Assembly (NCBI RefSeq): GCF_014697355.1
Contig: NZ_JACJRQ010000034.1
Span: forward strand, 16,714 to 80,713
Direction of reading: 5' to 3'
DNA length: 64,000 bases
From: Nostoc calcicola FACHB-3891
Lineage (GTDB): Bacteria; Cyanobacteriota; Cyanobacteriia; Cyanobacteriales; Nostocaceae
The notes under the pieces were generated by a model, which did no database searches, was not told where the DNA came from, and worked only from the letters and a program-made list of their open reading frames with translations. Positions 43,558 through 52,300 of the stretch are shown here, piece by piece. Position 1 is the first letter of the stretch, and every line of letters starts with the position of its first letter. The translations under genes were made by a program, and so were the position numbers.

Positions 43558-45081
43558 ATGGCAAATATCAATGGTACCAACGGTAATGATACCCTCACTG
43601 GGACAAGGGGTGATGATCTGATTAATGGTTTAGCAGGTGACGATACTCTAGATGGTAACGGAGGTAACGATACTCTAGATGGTGGTTTTGGTAACGATCA
43701 GCTTAATGCTTACTCTTCTACTGGCAACAATATCTTCAACGGTGGAAGTGGATCTGATACTTTTTATGCCTTCTCTTCTTCTGGGAATAACAGGTTTAGT
43801 GGAGATACAGGGGATGACGAGTTTAATATTAGCTACTCTAGTGGCAACAATACGCTTTCAGGCGGAGATGGGGCTGATTCCTTTGGTGCCATTGAAGTCC
43901 AGGGTACAAACATCTTCTATGGAGGAAATGGCGATGACGCATTCTCTTTCAGCAATTTAAAACCTGCCCCCTCTTCCTTATTAGTGACTCAAACGGTAGA
44001 TGGGGGAACAGGTAACGATCGCTTGTTCGGCTCTTACTATAGTGTTACCACAAAAATCACTTCGACTTTCAATGCTACCACTAACATTGGCTCGATTACG
44101 GTTGGCACGAATCAAATTAACTACAAGAATATCGAACGATTATATATCATAGGTACAGCCTACGATGACTATCTAGTGGGTACCAATGGCGACGATTCTT
44201 TGTCCGGGGGATATGGTGGCAGTGATACGATTATTGGCGGTGCAGGTAACGATGTCTTGAATGCTTTCGATTCAGGAGGCTCAACAGGCGATATTCTGCT
44301 GGATGGTGGCGCTGGTAACGATTACTTGTATGCCTCTGGTAGCTATTACTTCGTCTCAGGCAATAACACACTCTATGGTGGTGCAGGTAACGATACTTTG
44401 AGGATTAACGGTTCATCAGGCGATAACCTGCTTTCTGGGGGCGATGGCAATGATTTTCTCTACGGTTCTAGTGACGGCCGGGGCTTCGGAGGATATTATT
44501 TTTATAACACCACTGGCAATAACACCCTCAACGGTGGCGCTGGTAACGATCGCTTAATTGTTGACTATTCAACAGGTGATAATCTGCTCTTTGGGGATAA
44601 TGGCAATGATTTGCTCTCTGCTATAACCGCCTTAGGGAATAATACCTTTTATGGTGGCAATGGCAATGATACTCTCATTGGTGGCAATGGCAATGATACT
44701 CTCATTGGTGGCAATGACAATGATACTCTCATTGGTGGCAATGGTAATGATAGCCTTTATGGAGGCAATGGTAATGATGCCTTTGTTTTCAATAGTTATA
44801 AAGAAGGTATCGATCGTGTTTATGACTTCAACGCCACTAATGAAGTGATTCGGGTATCGGCTACTGGTTTTGGTGGCGGGTTATCAAGATCTTCACTTTC
44901 AGCAAATCAGTTTACCCTGGGAACATCTGCAACGACAAGCAATCAACGATTTATTTATGACAATGTTACAGGTGGATTGTACTTTGACCTTGATGGTAAT
45001 GCAGGTGGGTTTACTCAGATAAAATTTGCTCAACTATCTTCTGGATTGTCACTAACCAACAAAAATTTTGTGGTTGTTTAA
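43558..45081 (+). CDS. RTX-type calcium-binding repeat protein 2
   Basis: A 507-residue paralogue of the preceding gene. It has the same N-terminal pattern (NGTNGNDTLTGTRGDDLING), repeated GGxGNDxLx units and an almost identical 95-residue C-terminus ending NKNFVVV. It differs by a non-repeat insert (about residues 140-205: TVDGGTGNDRLFGSYYSV, STFNATTNIGSITVGTNQIN). Near the end four to five RTX nonapeptides are encoded by nearly identical 27-bp units (about 44652-44787), a recent expansion. No signal peptide; likely exported by a type I system encoded elsewhere, with the shared tail as export signal (inference). Confidence 0.9.
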   Translation: MANINGTNGNDTLTGTRGDDLINGLAGDDTLDGNGGNDTLDGGFGNDQLNAYSSTGNNIFNGGSGSDTFYAFSSSGNNRFSGDTGDDEFNISYSSGNNTLSGGDGADSFGAIEVQGTNIFYGGNGDDAFSFSNLKPAPSSLLVTQTVDGGTGNDRLFGSYYSVTTKITSTFNATTNIGSITVGTNQINYKNIERLYIIGTAYDDYLVGTNGDDSLSGGYGGSDTIIGGAGNDVLNAFDSGGSTGDILLDGGAGNDYLYASGSYYFVSGNNTLYGGAGNDTLRINGSSGDNLLSGGDGNDFLYGSSDGRGFGGYYFYNTTGNNTLNGGAGNDRLIVDYSTGDNLLFGDNGNDLLSAITALGNNTFYGGNGNDTLIGGNGNDTLIGGNDNDTLIGGNGNDSLYGGNGNDAFVFNSYKEGIDRVYDFNATNEVIRVSATGFGGGLSRSSLSANQFTLGTSATTSNQRFIYDNVTGGLYFDLDGNAGGFTQIKFAQLSSGLSLTNKNFVVV

Positions 45082-45425
45082 TCGTGATTAGCGTTTCATT
45101 CATTTGTTCAAGTAAGTATTGCCAGGTGCTGAAAATTGCACCTCGCATTTGATGAATCAATAGACCTGTCCGAAATATTAACTTAGGGAAAGGAAAATGG
45201 TAAAATCTTTGATTGGGTGTTTACCATTTTTCAACATTATGTTTATAAGCTTCTTGACAAAATTTTTGGAGTTTGGCAAGTTGCATAGTGGTCGGTGAGA
45301 GTTGGTGGTTCATTCTCTCATCTTCCGGTGAAGGATGTCTGTGTTAACGGCAGACTGTCCTTGCAAAAATTTTATCTAACGGCAGTTACATTCTTTTGTT
45401 AGCGATCGCTTGCTTTTAGACATAG
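45082..45425. other. Intergenic region before insertion sequence
   Basis: 344 bp of AT-rich sequence with a GCGATCGC near 45402-45409. Nothing recognised as a gene. Confidence 0.5.
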
Positions 45426-46874
45426 CCCTCTTCTGTCACTTTCCGGGTATTCTGAATAAAAGGATTCAAAGAAAAAACTCTGAAAACTAAGCAGGGCAAT
45501 GGATGTAGAACTACAAATCCTGAAACATTTGGCAAGAGATGCCCACCCAACAGTGGCGCTCGTAGATGAATATTGTGCAGAGTACAAAGACCTGTTTAAA
45601 GAAGTAAGAAATTATGAATGTTTTAAATATTTACATTTAGGAATGATTTCTCCAATCAAAAGAAAATCATTACCAGAGATAGCGAAAGTAGTAAGTATAA
45701 ACTCAGCCCAATCATTACATCATTTTATAGCCAACTCAGACTGGTCATTAAATGAGTTGAAGAGCCGAAGATTAAAGAAAATAAAAAGAGTATTAAATGG
45801 TCAAGCAATTACGGTAGTAATAGATGAAACAGGAGATAGGAAAAAAGGTAAAAAGACAGATTATGTAGCTAGACAATATTTAGGAAGCGTAGGAAAAATA
45901 GATAATGGGATAGTTTCAGTTAACGCCTATGGAGTTTATGCTAATATAACTTTTCCATTAATCTTCAAAGTATTTAAACCAAAAGGGACACTAAAGGAGT
46001 CAGATAAATATAAAACTAAAATAGAGTTAGCATCAGAGATAATTACAGAATTAATGGAATCAGGTTTCAATATCGAATTAGTATTGGCTGATAGTTTGTA
46101 TGGTGAAAGTAGCCAATTTCTGAGAAAACTAGCTGAATATAACTTAGGTTATGTGGTATCAATCAGAAGTAATCATGGAGTTTGGTTGCCTTCAGGGCAA
46201 AGCGTTAGAGCGAACAAGTGGTGTAAATTCTCCAGAACATTTAGCAATCAAAAATCAGAGACTAGATATATTAGGCAAATAATTTATGGTAAAAAAAGAG
46301 CCATAACCTACTGGGAAATAACTACTGACCCAGAAACTATGCCAGAAAATTCTACCTCCTTTGTGATGACGAATCTTCAACTTAATTTGAAGAAGACTTT
46401 AGGCGACCTCTATGGATTAAGAACCTGGGTTGAATATGGATTTCGACAGTGTAAACAGGAACTAGGCTGGACAGATTATCGGTTCATTAATTTCCAACAT
46501 ATTGAGAGATGGTGGGAGATTATTTTTAGTGCTTATACAATGATTAGTTTAAATTCTCCTGTCTTCTTAAAACTAAATCAATCTGTTCAACTTGAGGCTG
46601 AGGTACAAGAAAATAATTATGTTGATTTTTCTAATCATCCACAATGGAATCATGAATCTGGATGGAAGAATACTTTAAATAATCTGCGTCTTATTATCCA
46701 ACCACTTTTACTATTTTGGTTAATTTATCCCTGGTTAAGTATTTTTCCTAATTCAGATTTGTTAGTAGGATTCAATCATTTAATTGCTGCAATGAATCAA
46801 TTTAAACCCTATTATGCTTCTGGATGATTTAGCTTCTTTACTACTTGCTTATGTCGGAAAGTGACAGAAGAGGG
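45426..46874 (+). mobile_element. Complete IS701-family insertion sequence
   Basis: 1449 bp. Perfect 20-bp terminal inverted repeats: CCCTCTTCTGTCACTTTCCG at 45426-45445 and CGGAAAGTGACAGAAGAGGG at 46855-46874. Flanked by a 4-bp duplication ATAG (45422-45425 and 46875-46878). It contains one intact transposase gene. Confidence 0.93.
45499..46827 (+). CDS. IS701-family DDE transposase
   Basis: A 442-residue transposase that cuts and pastes the surrounding element. The catalytic acids are Asp109 in VVIDETGDRKKGK, Asp198 in LVLADSLYG and Glu312. The IS4-superfamily YREK signature is complete: Tyr305, Arg308, Glu312, Lys319 (LYGLRTWVEYGFRQCK). The gene is unbroken, so the element may still be active. 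AT-rich codons set it apart from neighbouring genes. Confidence 0.95.
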   Translation: MDVELQILKHLARDAHPTVALVDEYCAEYKDLFKEVRNYECFKYLHLGMISPIKRKSLPEIAKVVSINSAQSLHHFIANSDWSLNELKSRRLKKIKRVLNGQAITVVIDETGDRKKGKKTDYVARQYLGSVGKIDNGIVSVNAYGVYANITFPLIFKVFKPKGTLKESDKYKTKIELASEIITELMESGFNIELVLADSLYGESSQFLRKLAEYNLGYVVSIRSNHGVWLPSGQSVRANKWCKFSRTFSNQKSETRYIRQIIYGKKRAITYWEITTDPETMPENSTSFVMTNLQLNLKKTLGDLYGLRTWVEYGFRQCKQELGWTDYRFINFQHIERWWEIIFSAYTMISLNSPVFLKLNQSVQLEAEVQENNYVDFSNHPQWNHESGWKNTLNNLRLIIQPLLLFWLIYPWLSIFPNSDLLVGFNHLIAAMNQFKPYYASG

Positions 46875-47075
46875 ATAGGAGTGAAAATGAACGATCAGAC
46901 TTAGCAATGATACGTCTGGTCAAGGGTTTCGGGTAACACAGAATTACAGCAGTTTTCATGTATTTAGACCACACTCTTGTATTTCTCTCTGCGTCTCTGC
47001 GCCTTTGCGTGAGATAAAAAAGATGTGGTTCATTTACCTGAAAATAGCTGTAATTTGATTCCTATGTCTAATTAC

Positions 47076-47831
47076 TCACTCACGAACGATGGTCAAACCT
47101 AAAGCTTTGTAAGAAGTTAGCATCCGATCGGATACAGTTGGTGCAGTTACAAGGTAAGTTAGTGCATGAATCGATTCCACAACATAAGGAGCAGCAGTGT
47201 CTAACTTTTCCTCTGTGGCTAATCCAACTACCTCTGCTGCTCCAGCAATCATTGCTCGTTTGACATGCGCTTCGTCCAAGTTCTGTACGCTAATCCCAAA
47301 TTCTGGATGTAGACTACACACTCCCAACATGCACAAATCTGCACGAATCATCCGTAATGCTTCAACTGTAGTAGCACCAACGTTTACTAAAGCTTTTTTG
47401 TAGAGTTTTCCGCCTAACATTACAACTTCTATCTGGGGATGTTCTGCTAAGGCAACAGCAATGGGAGGACTATTTGTGACAATTGTGGCTTGCAAATCCA
47501 AAGGCAAATGACGGGCTACTTGGAGAGTTGTGGTGCCTCCATCTAAAATTAACACCTGCCCTGTAGAGACTAATTTGGCAGCTGCACGGGCGATCGCTTC
47601 TTTTTCTTTCGGTGCTTGTTTTTGGCGATCGGCATAACTGGCAAGAGCTGGCGAAGTCAGAAGTGCCCCCCCATGAACGCGCTGCAAAAAACCCGATTCG
47701 GCTAATTCCCGCAAATCCCGACGAATCGTATCTTCAGAAACCTTCAGAACAGCACTGAGTTCCGACGATAGCACCTTTTTGTCTCGACGCAGGATCTCTA
47801 AGATAAATTGTCGTCGCTCCGCAGTTAGCAT
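47076..47831 (-). CDS. DeoR/GlpR-family transcriptional regulator
   Basis: A 251-residue sugar-metabolism regulator. The N-terminal winged HTH is LTAERRQFILEILRRD, SSELSAVLKVSEDTIRRDLR and the diagnostic RVHGGALL. The C-terminal DeoRC effector domain carries VLILDGGTTTLQVARHLP and IEVVMLGGKLYKKALVNVG. It is divergent from the transketolase-like gene; the 285-bp gap between them carries repeat motifs that are candidate operators, so it probably controls that gene (and itself) in response to a phosphorylated sugar. Confidence 0.93.
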   Translation of the reverse strand: MLTAERRQFILEILRRDKKVLSSELSAVLKVSEDTIRRDLRELAESGFLQRVHGGALLTSPALASYADRQKQAPKEKEAIARAAAKLVSTGQVLILDGGTTTLQVARHLPLDLQATIVTNSPPIAVALAEHPQIEVVMLGGKLYKKALVNVGATTVEALRMIRADLCMLGVCSLHPEFGISVQNLDEAHVKRAMIAGAAEVVGLATEEKLDTAAPYVVESIHALTYLVTAPTVSDRMLTSYKALGLTIVRE

Positions 47832-47843
47832 AATTTATTTTCC

Positions 47844-47915
47844 TGAAATTGCATATTTGATCTTGAAATTGCACGTTTGTGAGTTTATACTCATAGGTAT
47901 GCAGGTTTCTGCATA
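47844..47915. promoter_or_regulatory. Candidate DeoR-type operator region
   Basis: Direct repeats TGAAATTGCATATTTG (47844-47859) and TGAAATTGCACGTTTG (47864-47879), 20 bp apart, about two helix turns. These are followed by the palindrome TATGCAG-GTTT-CTGCATA (47898-47915), which shares the TTGCAT/TGCATA core. They lie just upstream of the DeoR-type gene in the divergent promoter region. Confidence 0.55.
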
Positions 47916-48116
47916 TTTCAGATGACTTTTAAATAAATTCAAGCACATTCGCGCAAGCAAGATTTAACAATCTTAGCTGCCTTTTCAATGATTTTTCACA
48001 GCCGCTTTATCAATCAAAAGGGGGTAGATTACTACTGCCCGAATTTCTAATATTGCTTTTTCGGATTGCCAATGCTGTTGTTTTGTCTAAATCGGTTTAA
48101 ATCCAAGGAATAATTT

Positions 48117-50030
48117 ATGACTGGTACTAACATTGAATTTCCCATTGATTTGGGCGCTTACAAGCTTCTAGCTCTCAATCCAGCCAATGCAACTCTTACC
48201 CAAGAGCAACGAGAGAGCCTAAAAACAAATATTCAACTGTGCCGTGATGCGATCGTCTTTTTTACAGCCACTGGGGCGGCTAGAGGGGTGGGTGGTCACA
48301 CTGGGGGACCCTATGACACAGTACCAGAAGTGGTCATACTTGATGCCTTGTTTCGCTCAGCATCCGATAAATTTGTGCCGATTTTCTTTGATGAAGCCGG
48401 ACATCGAGTTGCAACTCAGTATCTGATGGCAGCTTTACATGGTGACTTACCAAGCGAGCAACTCCTGCACTATCGTGAAGCAAACTCCCACTTACCAGGA
48501 CATCCGGAATTGGGGCTAACTCCTGGTGTCAAGTTTAGTTCTGGACGATTAGGGCATATGTGGCCTTATGTTAATGGTGTGGCGATCGCAAATCCAGGTA
48601 AGGTTGTTTTCTGTCTAGGTTCTGATGGCTCCCAGCAAGAAGGCAACGACGCTGAAGCTGCCCGCTTGGCTGTTGCTGGGCATCTTAACGTCAAGCTAAT
48701 CATTGATGATAATGATGTGACGATCGCCGGACATCCTTCAAAATATTTACCCGGTTTCACCGTCGCCAAAACCTTAGAAGGGCATGGTTTGAAGATACTC
48801 GAAGGAGATGGGGAAGACTTAGACGACTTATACCGTCGTATTTGCGAAGCTGTGAGTACTCTTGGACCAATTGCCATCATCAATAAACGCCCTATGTGTC
48901 CTGGCATTGCAGGGTTAGAAGGTTCTACTCACGGACACGATGTGATTTCTGTAGAGTTGGCAATTAAATATCTAGAATCACGCCAACAAACTGCTGCTGT
49001 GGAATACATCAAAAGTATTCAAAAACCCAAACAAACCTACACTTTTCTTGGCTCCAGTGACAAATGGGATGCTAACCGCAATGTTTTCGGTGATGCGGTA
49101 GTTGCTGTCTTAAGTCGCATTAGTGAAGCAGAGCGCAAAGAAAAAGTTAGAGTTATCGATAGCGATCTTGAAGGCTCTTGTGGTCTGAAGAAAATTCACG
49201 ATGCATACCCAGAAATTTTTATCTCCTCTGGCATCATGGAACGGGGTAACTTTTCGGCTGCTGCTGGATTTGGCATGGAAGCAGGAAAACAAGGTATTTT
49301 TGCAACCTTTAGCGCTTTCTTAGAAATGTGTATCTCAGAGATTACGATGGCGCGGCTGAACTACTCCAATGTACTTTGTCACTTTTCTCATGCAGGTATC
49401 GATGATATGGCGGATAACACCTGCCATTTCGGTTTGAATAATATGTTTGCTGACAATGGTTTAGATGATGGTTACCAAACACGCCTTTATTTTCCATCTG
49501 ATGCTAATCAGATGAAAGCCTGTGTGGAATCTGTATTCTTTGAACCTGGACTACGGTTTATTTTCTCCACCCGTTCTAAAGTACCATTAATTCTTGACGA
49601 CAACGGTGATGAGTTTTTTGGTAGCGACTATAAATTTGTTCCTGGTAAAGATGAGGTAATTCGAGAAGGAACCCAAGGCTACATTATCAGTTTTGGTGAA
49701 GCTCTGTATCGTGCCGTCGATGCTGTTGAGCGTCTGAAGCAAGAAGGGTTACATATAGGTTTAATCAACAAACCAACCTTAAACGTTATTGATGAAGAGA
49801 TGATGACAAAAGTCGGTAATGCTCCTTTTGTACTTGTAGTGGAGTCCTTTAACCGTCGAACTGGATTAGGCAGCCGTTTTGGTAGCTGGTTGTTAGAGCG
49901 TGGCTTTACTCCCAAATATGCTTATCTTGGCACTCATAAAGAAGGTTGCGGCGGTTTGTGGGAACAATTTCTACACCAAGGGATTGACCCAGTGAGTATT
50001 ATGAACAAGGTGAAGGATTTAGTTCGCTAA
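48117..50030 (+). CDS. Transketolase-like thiamine diphosphate enzyme
   Basis: A 637-residue protein of the transketolase family, close to full length. The TPP-binding motif runs from GSDGSQQEG (168-176) to Asn199 (LIIDDND). Other landmarks are GGHTGGPYDTVPEV, the central Pyr domain RVIDSDLEGSCGLKKI, GNFSAAAGFGMEAGKQGIFAT and the C-terminal domain VLVVESFNRRTGLG. It differs from the usual Calvin-cycle transketolase, for example in the active-site stretch FFDEAGHRVATQYLMAAL, so it is likely a specialised paralogue with another sugar substrate. Divergent from a DeoR-type regulator. SD-like AAGGAA precedes the start. Confidence 0.88.
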   Translation: MTGTNIEFPIDLGAYKLLALNPANATLTQEQRESLKTNIQLCRDAIVFFTATGAARGVGGHTGGPYDTVPEVVILDALFRSASDKFVPIFFDEAGHRVATQYLMAALHGDLPSEQLLHYREANSHLPGHPELGLTPGVKFSSGRLGHMWPYVNGVAIANPGKVVFCLGSDGSQQEGNDAEAARLAVAGHLNVKLIIDDNDVTIAGHPSKYLPGFTVAKTLEGHGLKILEGDGEDLDDLYRRICEAVSTLGPIAIINKRPMCPGIAGLEGSTHGHDVISVELAIKYLESRQQTAAVEYIKSIQKPKQTYTFLGSSDKWDANRNVFGDAVVAVLSRISEAERKEKVRVIDSDLEGSCGLKKIHDAYPEIFISSGIMERGNFSAAAGFGMEAGKQGIFATFSAFLEMCISEITMARLNYSNVLCHFSHAGIDDMADNTCHFGLNNMFADNGLDDGYQTRLYFPSDANQMKACVESVFFEPGLRFIFSTRSKVPLILDDNGDEFFGSDYKFVPGKDEVIREGTQGYIISFGEALYRAVDAVERLKQEGLHIGLINKPTLNVIDEEMMTKVGNAPFVLVVESFNRRTGLGSRFGSWLLERGFTPKYAYLGTHKEGCGGLWEQFLHQGIDPVSIMNKVKDLVR

Positions 50031-50092
50031 TTTGGCATTCGGCAAACAAAAACTCCGAATTTAATACAGAGAATATGCTGTAAAAGGTGTAT

Positions 50093-50135
50093 GGAGGTGG
50101 GTAGTGTATTTAACGCTGAAAGCCTCCTTTTTTTT
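50093..50135 (+). terminator. Probable terminator after transketolase-like gene
   Basis: GGAGG (50093-50097) pairs with CCTCC (50123-50127), followed by eight T. The loop is large and the stem short, so confidence is modest. Confidence 0.4.
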
Positions 50136-50355
50136 ATAATTACTTCTTCTTTCGAGAAATTACATCAAAAATAGGGGTTTTCTATATAGCAATTATATTT
50201 TATTTTGCAAAAGTCAAGATTACAGATACGCGACTTATTTGATAAACTGGAAATTTTACCTCTGACAAACAATTTAGGATTGCTATATGATGGTTAATTG
50301 AGCAGGCATAATCTGAAATATTATTACTAAATTTCAATCCAACACACAATTTACA
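50136..50355. other. AT-rich intergenic region
   Basis: 220 bp; no structure recognised. Confidence 0.4.
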
Positions 50356-50793
50356 ATGATAGAAACTCTGCTGTTAAATTCTTTATTGTTAATTTCTCAA
50401 TTACCTCCTCCTGACAAACAATTTACGGATTTAAAAAATCAATTAGAAAAATTTGGATTTCGGGTGATAATTCAGCTACCACCGAAACGAGGTGCTTATG
50501 GCTTATTACAAGAATCTAGCAAAAAAATTTGGATTAATCCAGTGGTTTTTGAGCTAAATATTGGCACTAAAACCCTAACTCACGAAGCTGTTCACGCCGC
50601 ACAAGTATGTGCGGGTAAAGGGAAAATAAAAACTTTAGGTTTAGATATTCAGCCTATCAATTATGCTCGACCATTTTTTATGCACTATGCCGATGTCCAC
50701 AGGCAAGATTTAGAAAGAGAAGCATATGCTGTACAAACTCAACCTAATAGTTTTGAACTGGCTATATCTCTTCTTAAACAACACTGTAAATAA
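50356..50793 (+). CDS. Small HExxH (zincin-like) hypothetical protein
   Basis: A 145-residue protein with a possible metallopeptidase motif, HEAVHAAQVC (HExxH, about residues 77-81), followed by a helix and DLEREAYAVQTQP with a downstream Glu that could complete a zinc site. The N-terminal 20 residues are hydrophobic (LLLNSLLLISQ), perhaps a weak signal sequence. Two cysteines (VCAGKG and the penultimate Cys). Similar short proteins occur in cyanobacteria, but I know of no assigned role. It is a single gene. Confidence 0.7.
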   Translation: MIETLLLNSLLLISQLPPPDKQFTDLKNQLEKFGFRVIIQLPPKRGAYGLLQESSKKIWINPVVFELNIGTKTLTHEAVHAAQVCAGKGKIKTLGLDIQPINYARPFFMHYADVHRQDLEREAYAVQTQPNSFELAISLLKQHCK

Positions 50794-51090
50794 TCTATGA
50801 GTGTAGACAATTTACTAGTTTAATTACCAGTTTAATCTTTGTAAGAAAACATACAGCATAATTCAGTATAGGCTACGCTTGTTCGCCTTTGAGGTTGGCG
50901 TAGGCATTGGAGGAAACCTCCGCTTATACTTTTCGCTGCGCCTGGAGTGGTAGCCTACGGCAAGCTGCTGCGCGTCTACGTTTATTTGGATAATTTATTT
51001 CTTGGAAATCCCTTATTAGATTGAGTTAATAATTAGTTATATTACTAATAAACTATTAAATAACTTTTGTGCTGACCATTAAATCACCCT
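50794..51090. other. Repeat patch and candidate operator before ArsR gene
   Basis: 50880-50985 is a patch of dispersed repeat words (GGCTACGC, TTGGCGTAGGCATTGG, CTGCGCGTCTACG). The palindrome ATTAGT-TATATT-ACTAAT at 51032-51049, inside a longer AT-rich imperfect inverted repeat, is a candidate autoregulatory site for the ArsR-type gene. Confidence 0.5.
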
Positions 51091-51453
51091 ATGCCAAAAA
51101 CTAAGCTACCCAAGGCCGATCCAGCCGTTCTTATGGCAGTTGCTGACTACTTCAAGGTTTTATCAGAAGCAAGTCGGCTAGAGATTTTGACTTGTCTGAA
51201 GTCAGGTGCAATGAATGTGATGGAAATTGCCGAGGCTACTGGGTTAGGGCAGGCAAATCTATCTAAGCATTTGAAAGTGTTAACTCAAGCAGGGATTTTA
51301 TCTCGTCAGCCCAAGGGCACTAGTGCCTATTATGAGATTGTCGATCCTATGATTTTTGAGCTTTGCGAGTTAGCGTGCGATCGCATTAGTGAACGCATCC
51401 AACAGCAGGCTGAAACCCTAAAAACTCTTCGGAGCAAAACAGCAATTTTTTAA
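51091..51453 (+). CDS. ArsR-family winged-helix regulator
   Basis: A 120-residue repressor. The HTH reads FKVLSEASRLEILTCLKSGA, VMEIAEATGLGQANLSKHLK, and the wing is QPKGTSAYYEIVD. The arsenic motif ELCVCDL is absent. Cys35 (ILTCLK) plus Cys92 and Cys96 (ELCELACDR) are present; paired cysteines at nearby positions sense sulfide/persulfide or oxidants in the SqrR/BigR group, but the alignment is not exact. It is followed 47 bp later by a pentapeptide-repeat gene and lies near acsF/hemF; it is one candidate reader of the palindromes in that promoter region (inference). Confidence 0.9.
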   Translation: MPKTKLPKADPAVLMAVADYFKVLSEASRLEILTCLKSGAMNVMEIAEATGLGQANLSKHLKVLTQAGILSRQPKGTSAYYEIVDPMIFELCELACDRISERIQQQAETLKTLRSKTAIF

Positions 51454-51462
51454 ACAAGAAAA

Positions 51463-51481
51463 CACTCTCGTTTTGAGAGTG
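51463..51481 (+). promoter_or_regulatory. Hairpin in the leader of pentapeptide gene
   Basis: Arms CACTCTC / GAGAGTG with loop GTTTT, between the ArsR-type stop and the SD AGGTGG (51487-51492) of the next gene. It may reduce read-through or protect the message. Confidence 0.4.
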
Positions 51482-51500
51482 CTAGTAGGTGGTAATGATT

Positions 51501-52214
51501 ATGGACGTGGATGAAATTATCAAACGCTATGCCGCTGGAGAACGAAGCTTTCAGCGAGTAAATCTCCAAGAAGCAGAGCTAACCAATGCCAACCTCAGAG
51601 GTGCAGATTTTAGCAATGCTGATTTACGCCAGACACGGCTGGGTAAAACCAACTTTAACCAAGCATGTCTGCGAGAGGCAAATCTTAGTGAAGCAATTCT
51701 CTGGGGTATAGATCTAAGTGAAGCAGACTTGTATCGCGCCATTCTGCGTGAAGCTGATTTGACTGGTGCAAAGCTGGTTGAGACACGCCTAGACGAAGCC
51801 AACTTAATCAAAGCTAGTTTAGGTGGTGCTAATTTGAATGGTGCAAAGCTCTCTGGTTGTCTGCTAATTCAAGCAGACTTCCGCCCCAGTGCCAATCAAC
51901 GCACAGATTTGGGATACGCGGTTTTCACTGGGGCAGATTTGAGCTACGCTGATTTGAGAGCGGTTTCACTGCATCACGCCAATTTAGATGGAGCAAAGTT
52001 GTGTCGGGCAAATTTGAGCCACACAACACTATGGGGAGATTTGGCGACAAATCTCAGTCAAGCTAGTTTGCAAAAAGCAGACTTGAGCTATGCAGATCTT
52101 AGTGGTGCGATTCTGCAAAAAGCTAATTTGCTAGGAGCAGACTTGACAGGAGCAATTATTACTGACGCTGATTTCCAGGGAGCGATCATGCCTGATGGTA
52201 CGGTTCATGATTAG
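51501..52214 (+). CDS. Pentapeptide-repeat protein
   Basis: Right-handed quadrilateral beta-helix protein made of A(D/N)LXX repeats through almost its whole length: ANLRGADFSNADLRQTRL to ANLLGADLTGAIITDADF. With ATG 51501 (MDVDEIIKRYAAGERSF) it has 237 residues; this start has AGGTGG at proper distance, while ATG 51495 and GTG 51489 are too close to it. The role of such cyanobacterial proteins is largely unknown. The stop TAG (52212-52214) coincides with the TA target and first base of a MITE-like element, so the original C-terminus may have been different. Confidence 0.92.
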   Translation: MDVDEIIKRYAAGERSFQRVNLQEAELTNANLRGADFSNADLRQTRLGKTNFNQACLREANLSEAILWGIDLSEADLYRAILREADLTGAKLVETRLDEANLIKASLGGANLNGAKLSGCLLIQADFRPSANQRTDLGYAVFTGADLSYADLRAVSLHHANLDGAKLCRANLSHTTLWGDLATNLSQASLQKADLSYADLSGAILQKANLLGADLTGAIITDADFQGAIMPDGTVHD

Positions 52215-52300
52215 ACCTCTTGCATAAATATTTTTTTGTCTCACGCAGAGGCGCAGAGGCGCAGAGAAGAGAACGCAAAGAAAGACTTTTGCAAGAGGTC
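52214..52300. mobile_element. MITE-like element, short copy (TA target) at gene end
   Basis: 87 bp with ends GACCTCTTGCA and TGCAAGAGGTC, flanked by TA (52212-52213 and 52301-52302). Same terminal repeats as 27502-27651 but with a different interior, containing CACGCAGAGGCGCAGAGG. Shares bases with the stop codon of the pentapeptide gene. Confidence 0.8.

Noticed and set aside
51551..51811. Leftward 86-codon frame inside the pentapeptide gene
   Set aside because: Antisense shadow of the regular repeat periodicity.
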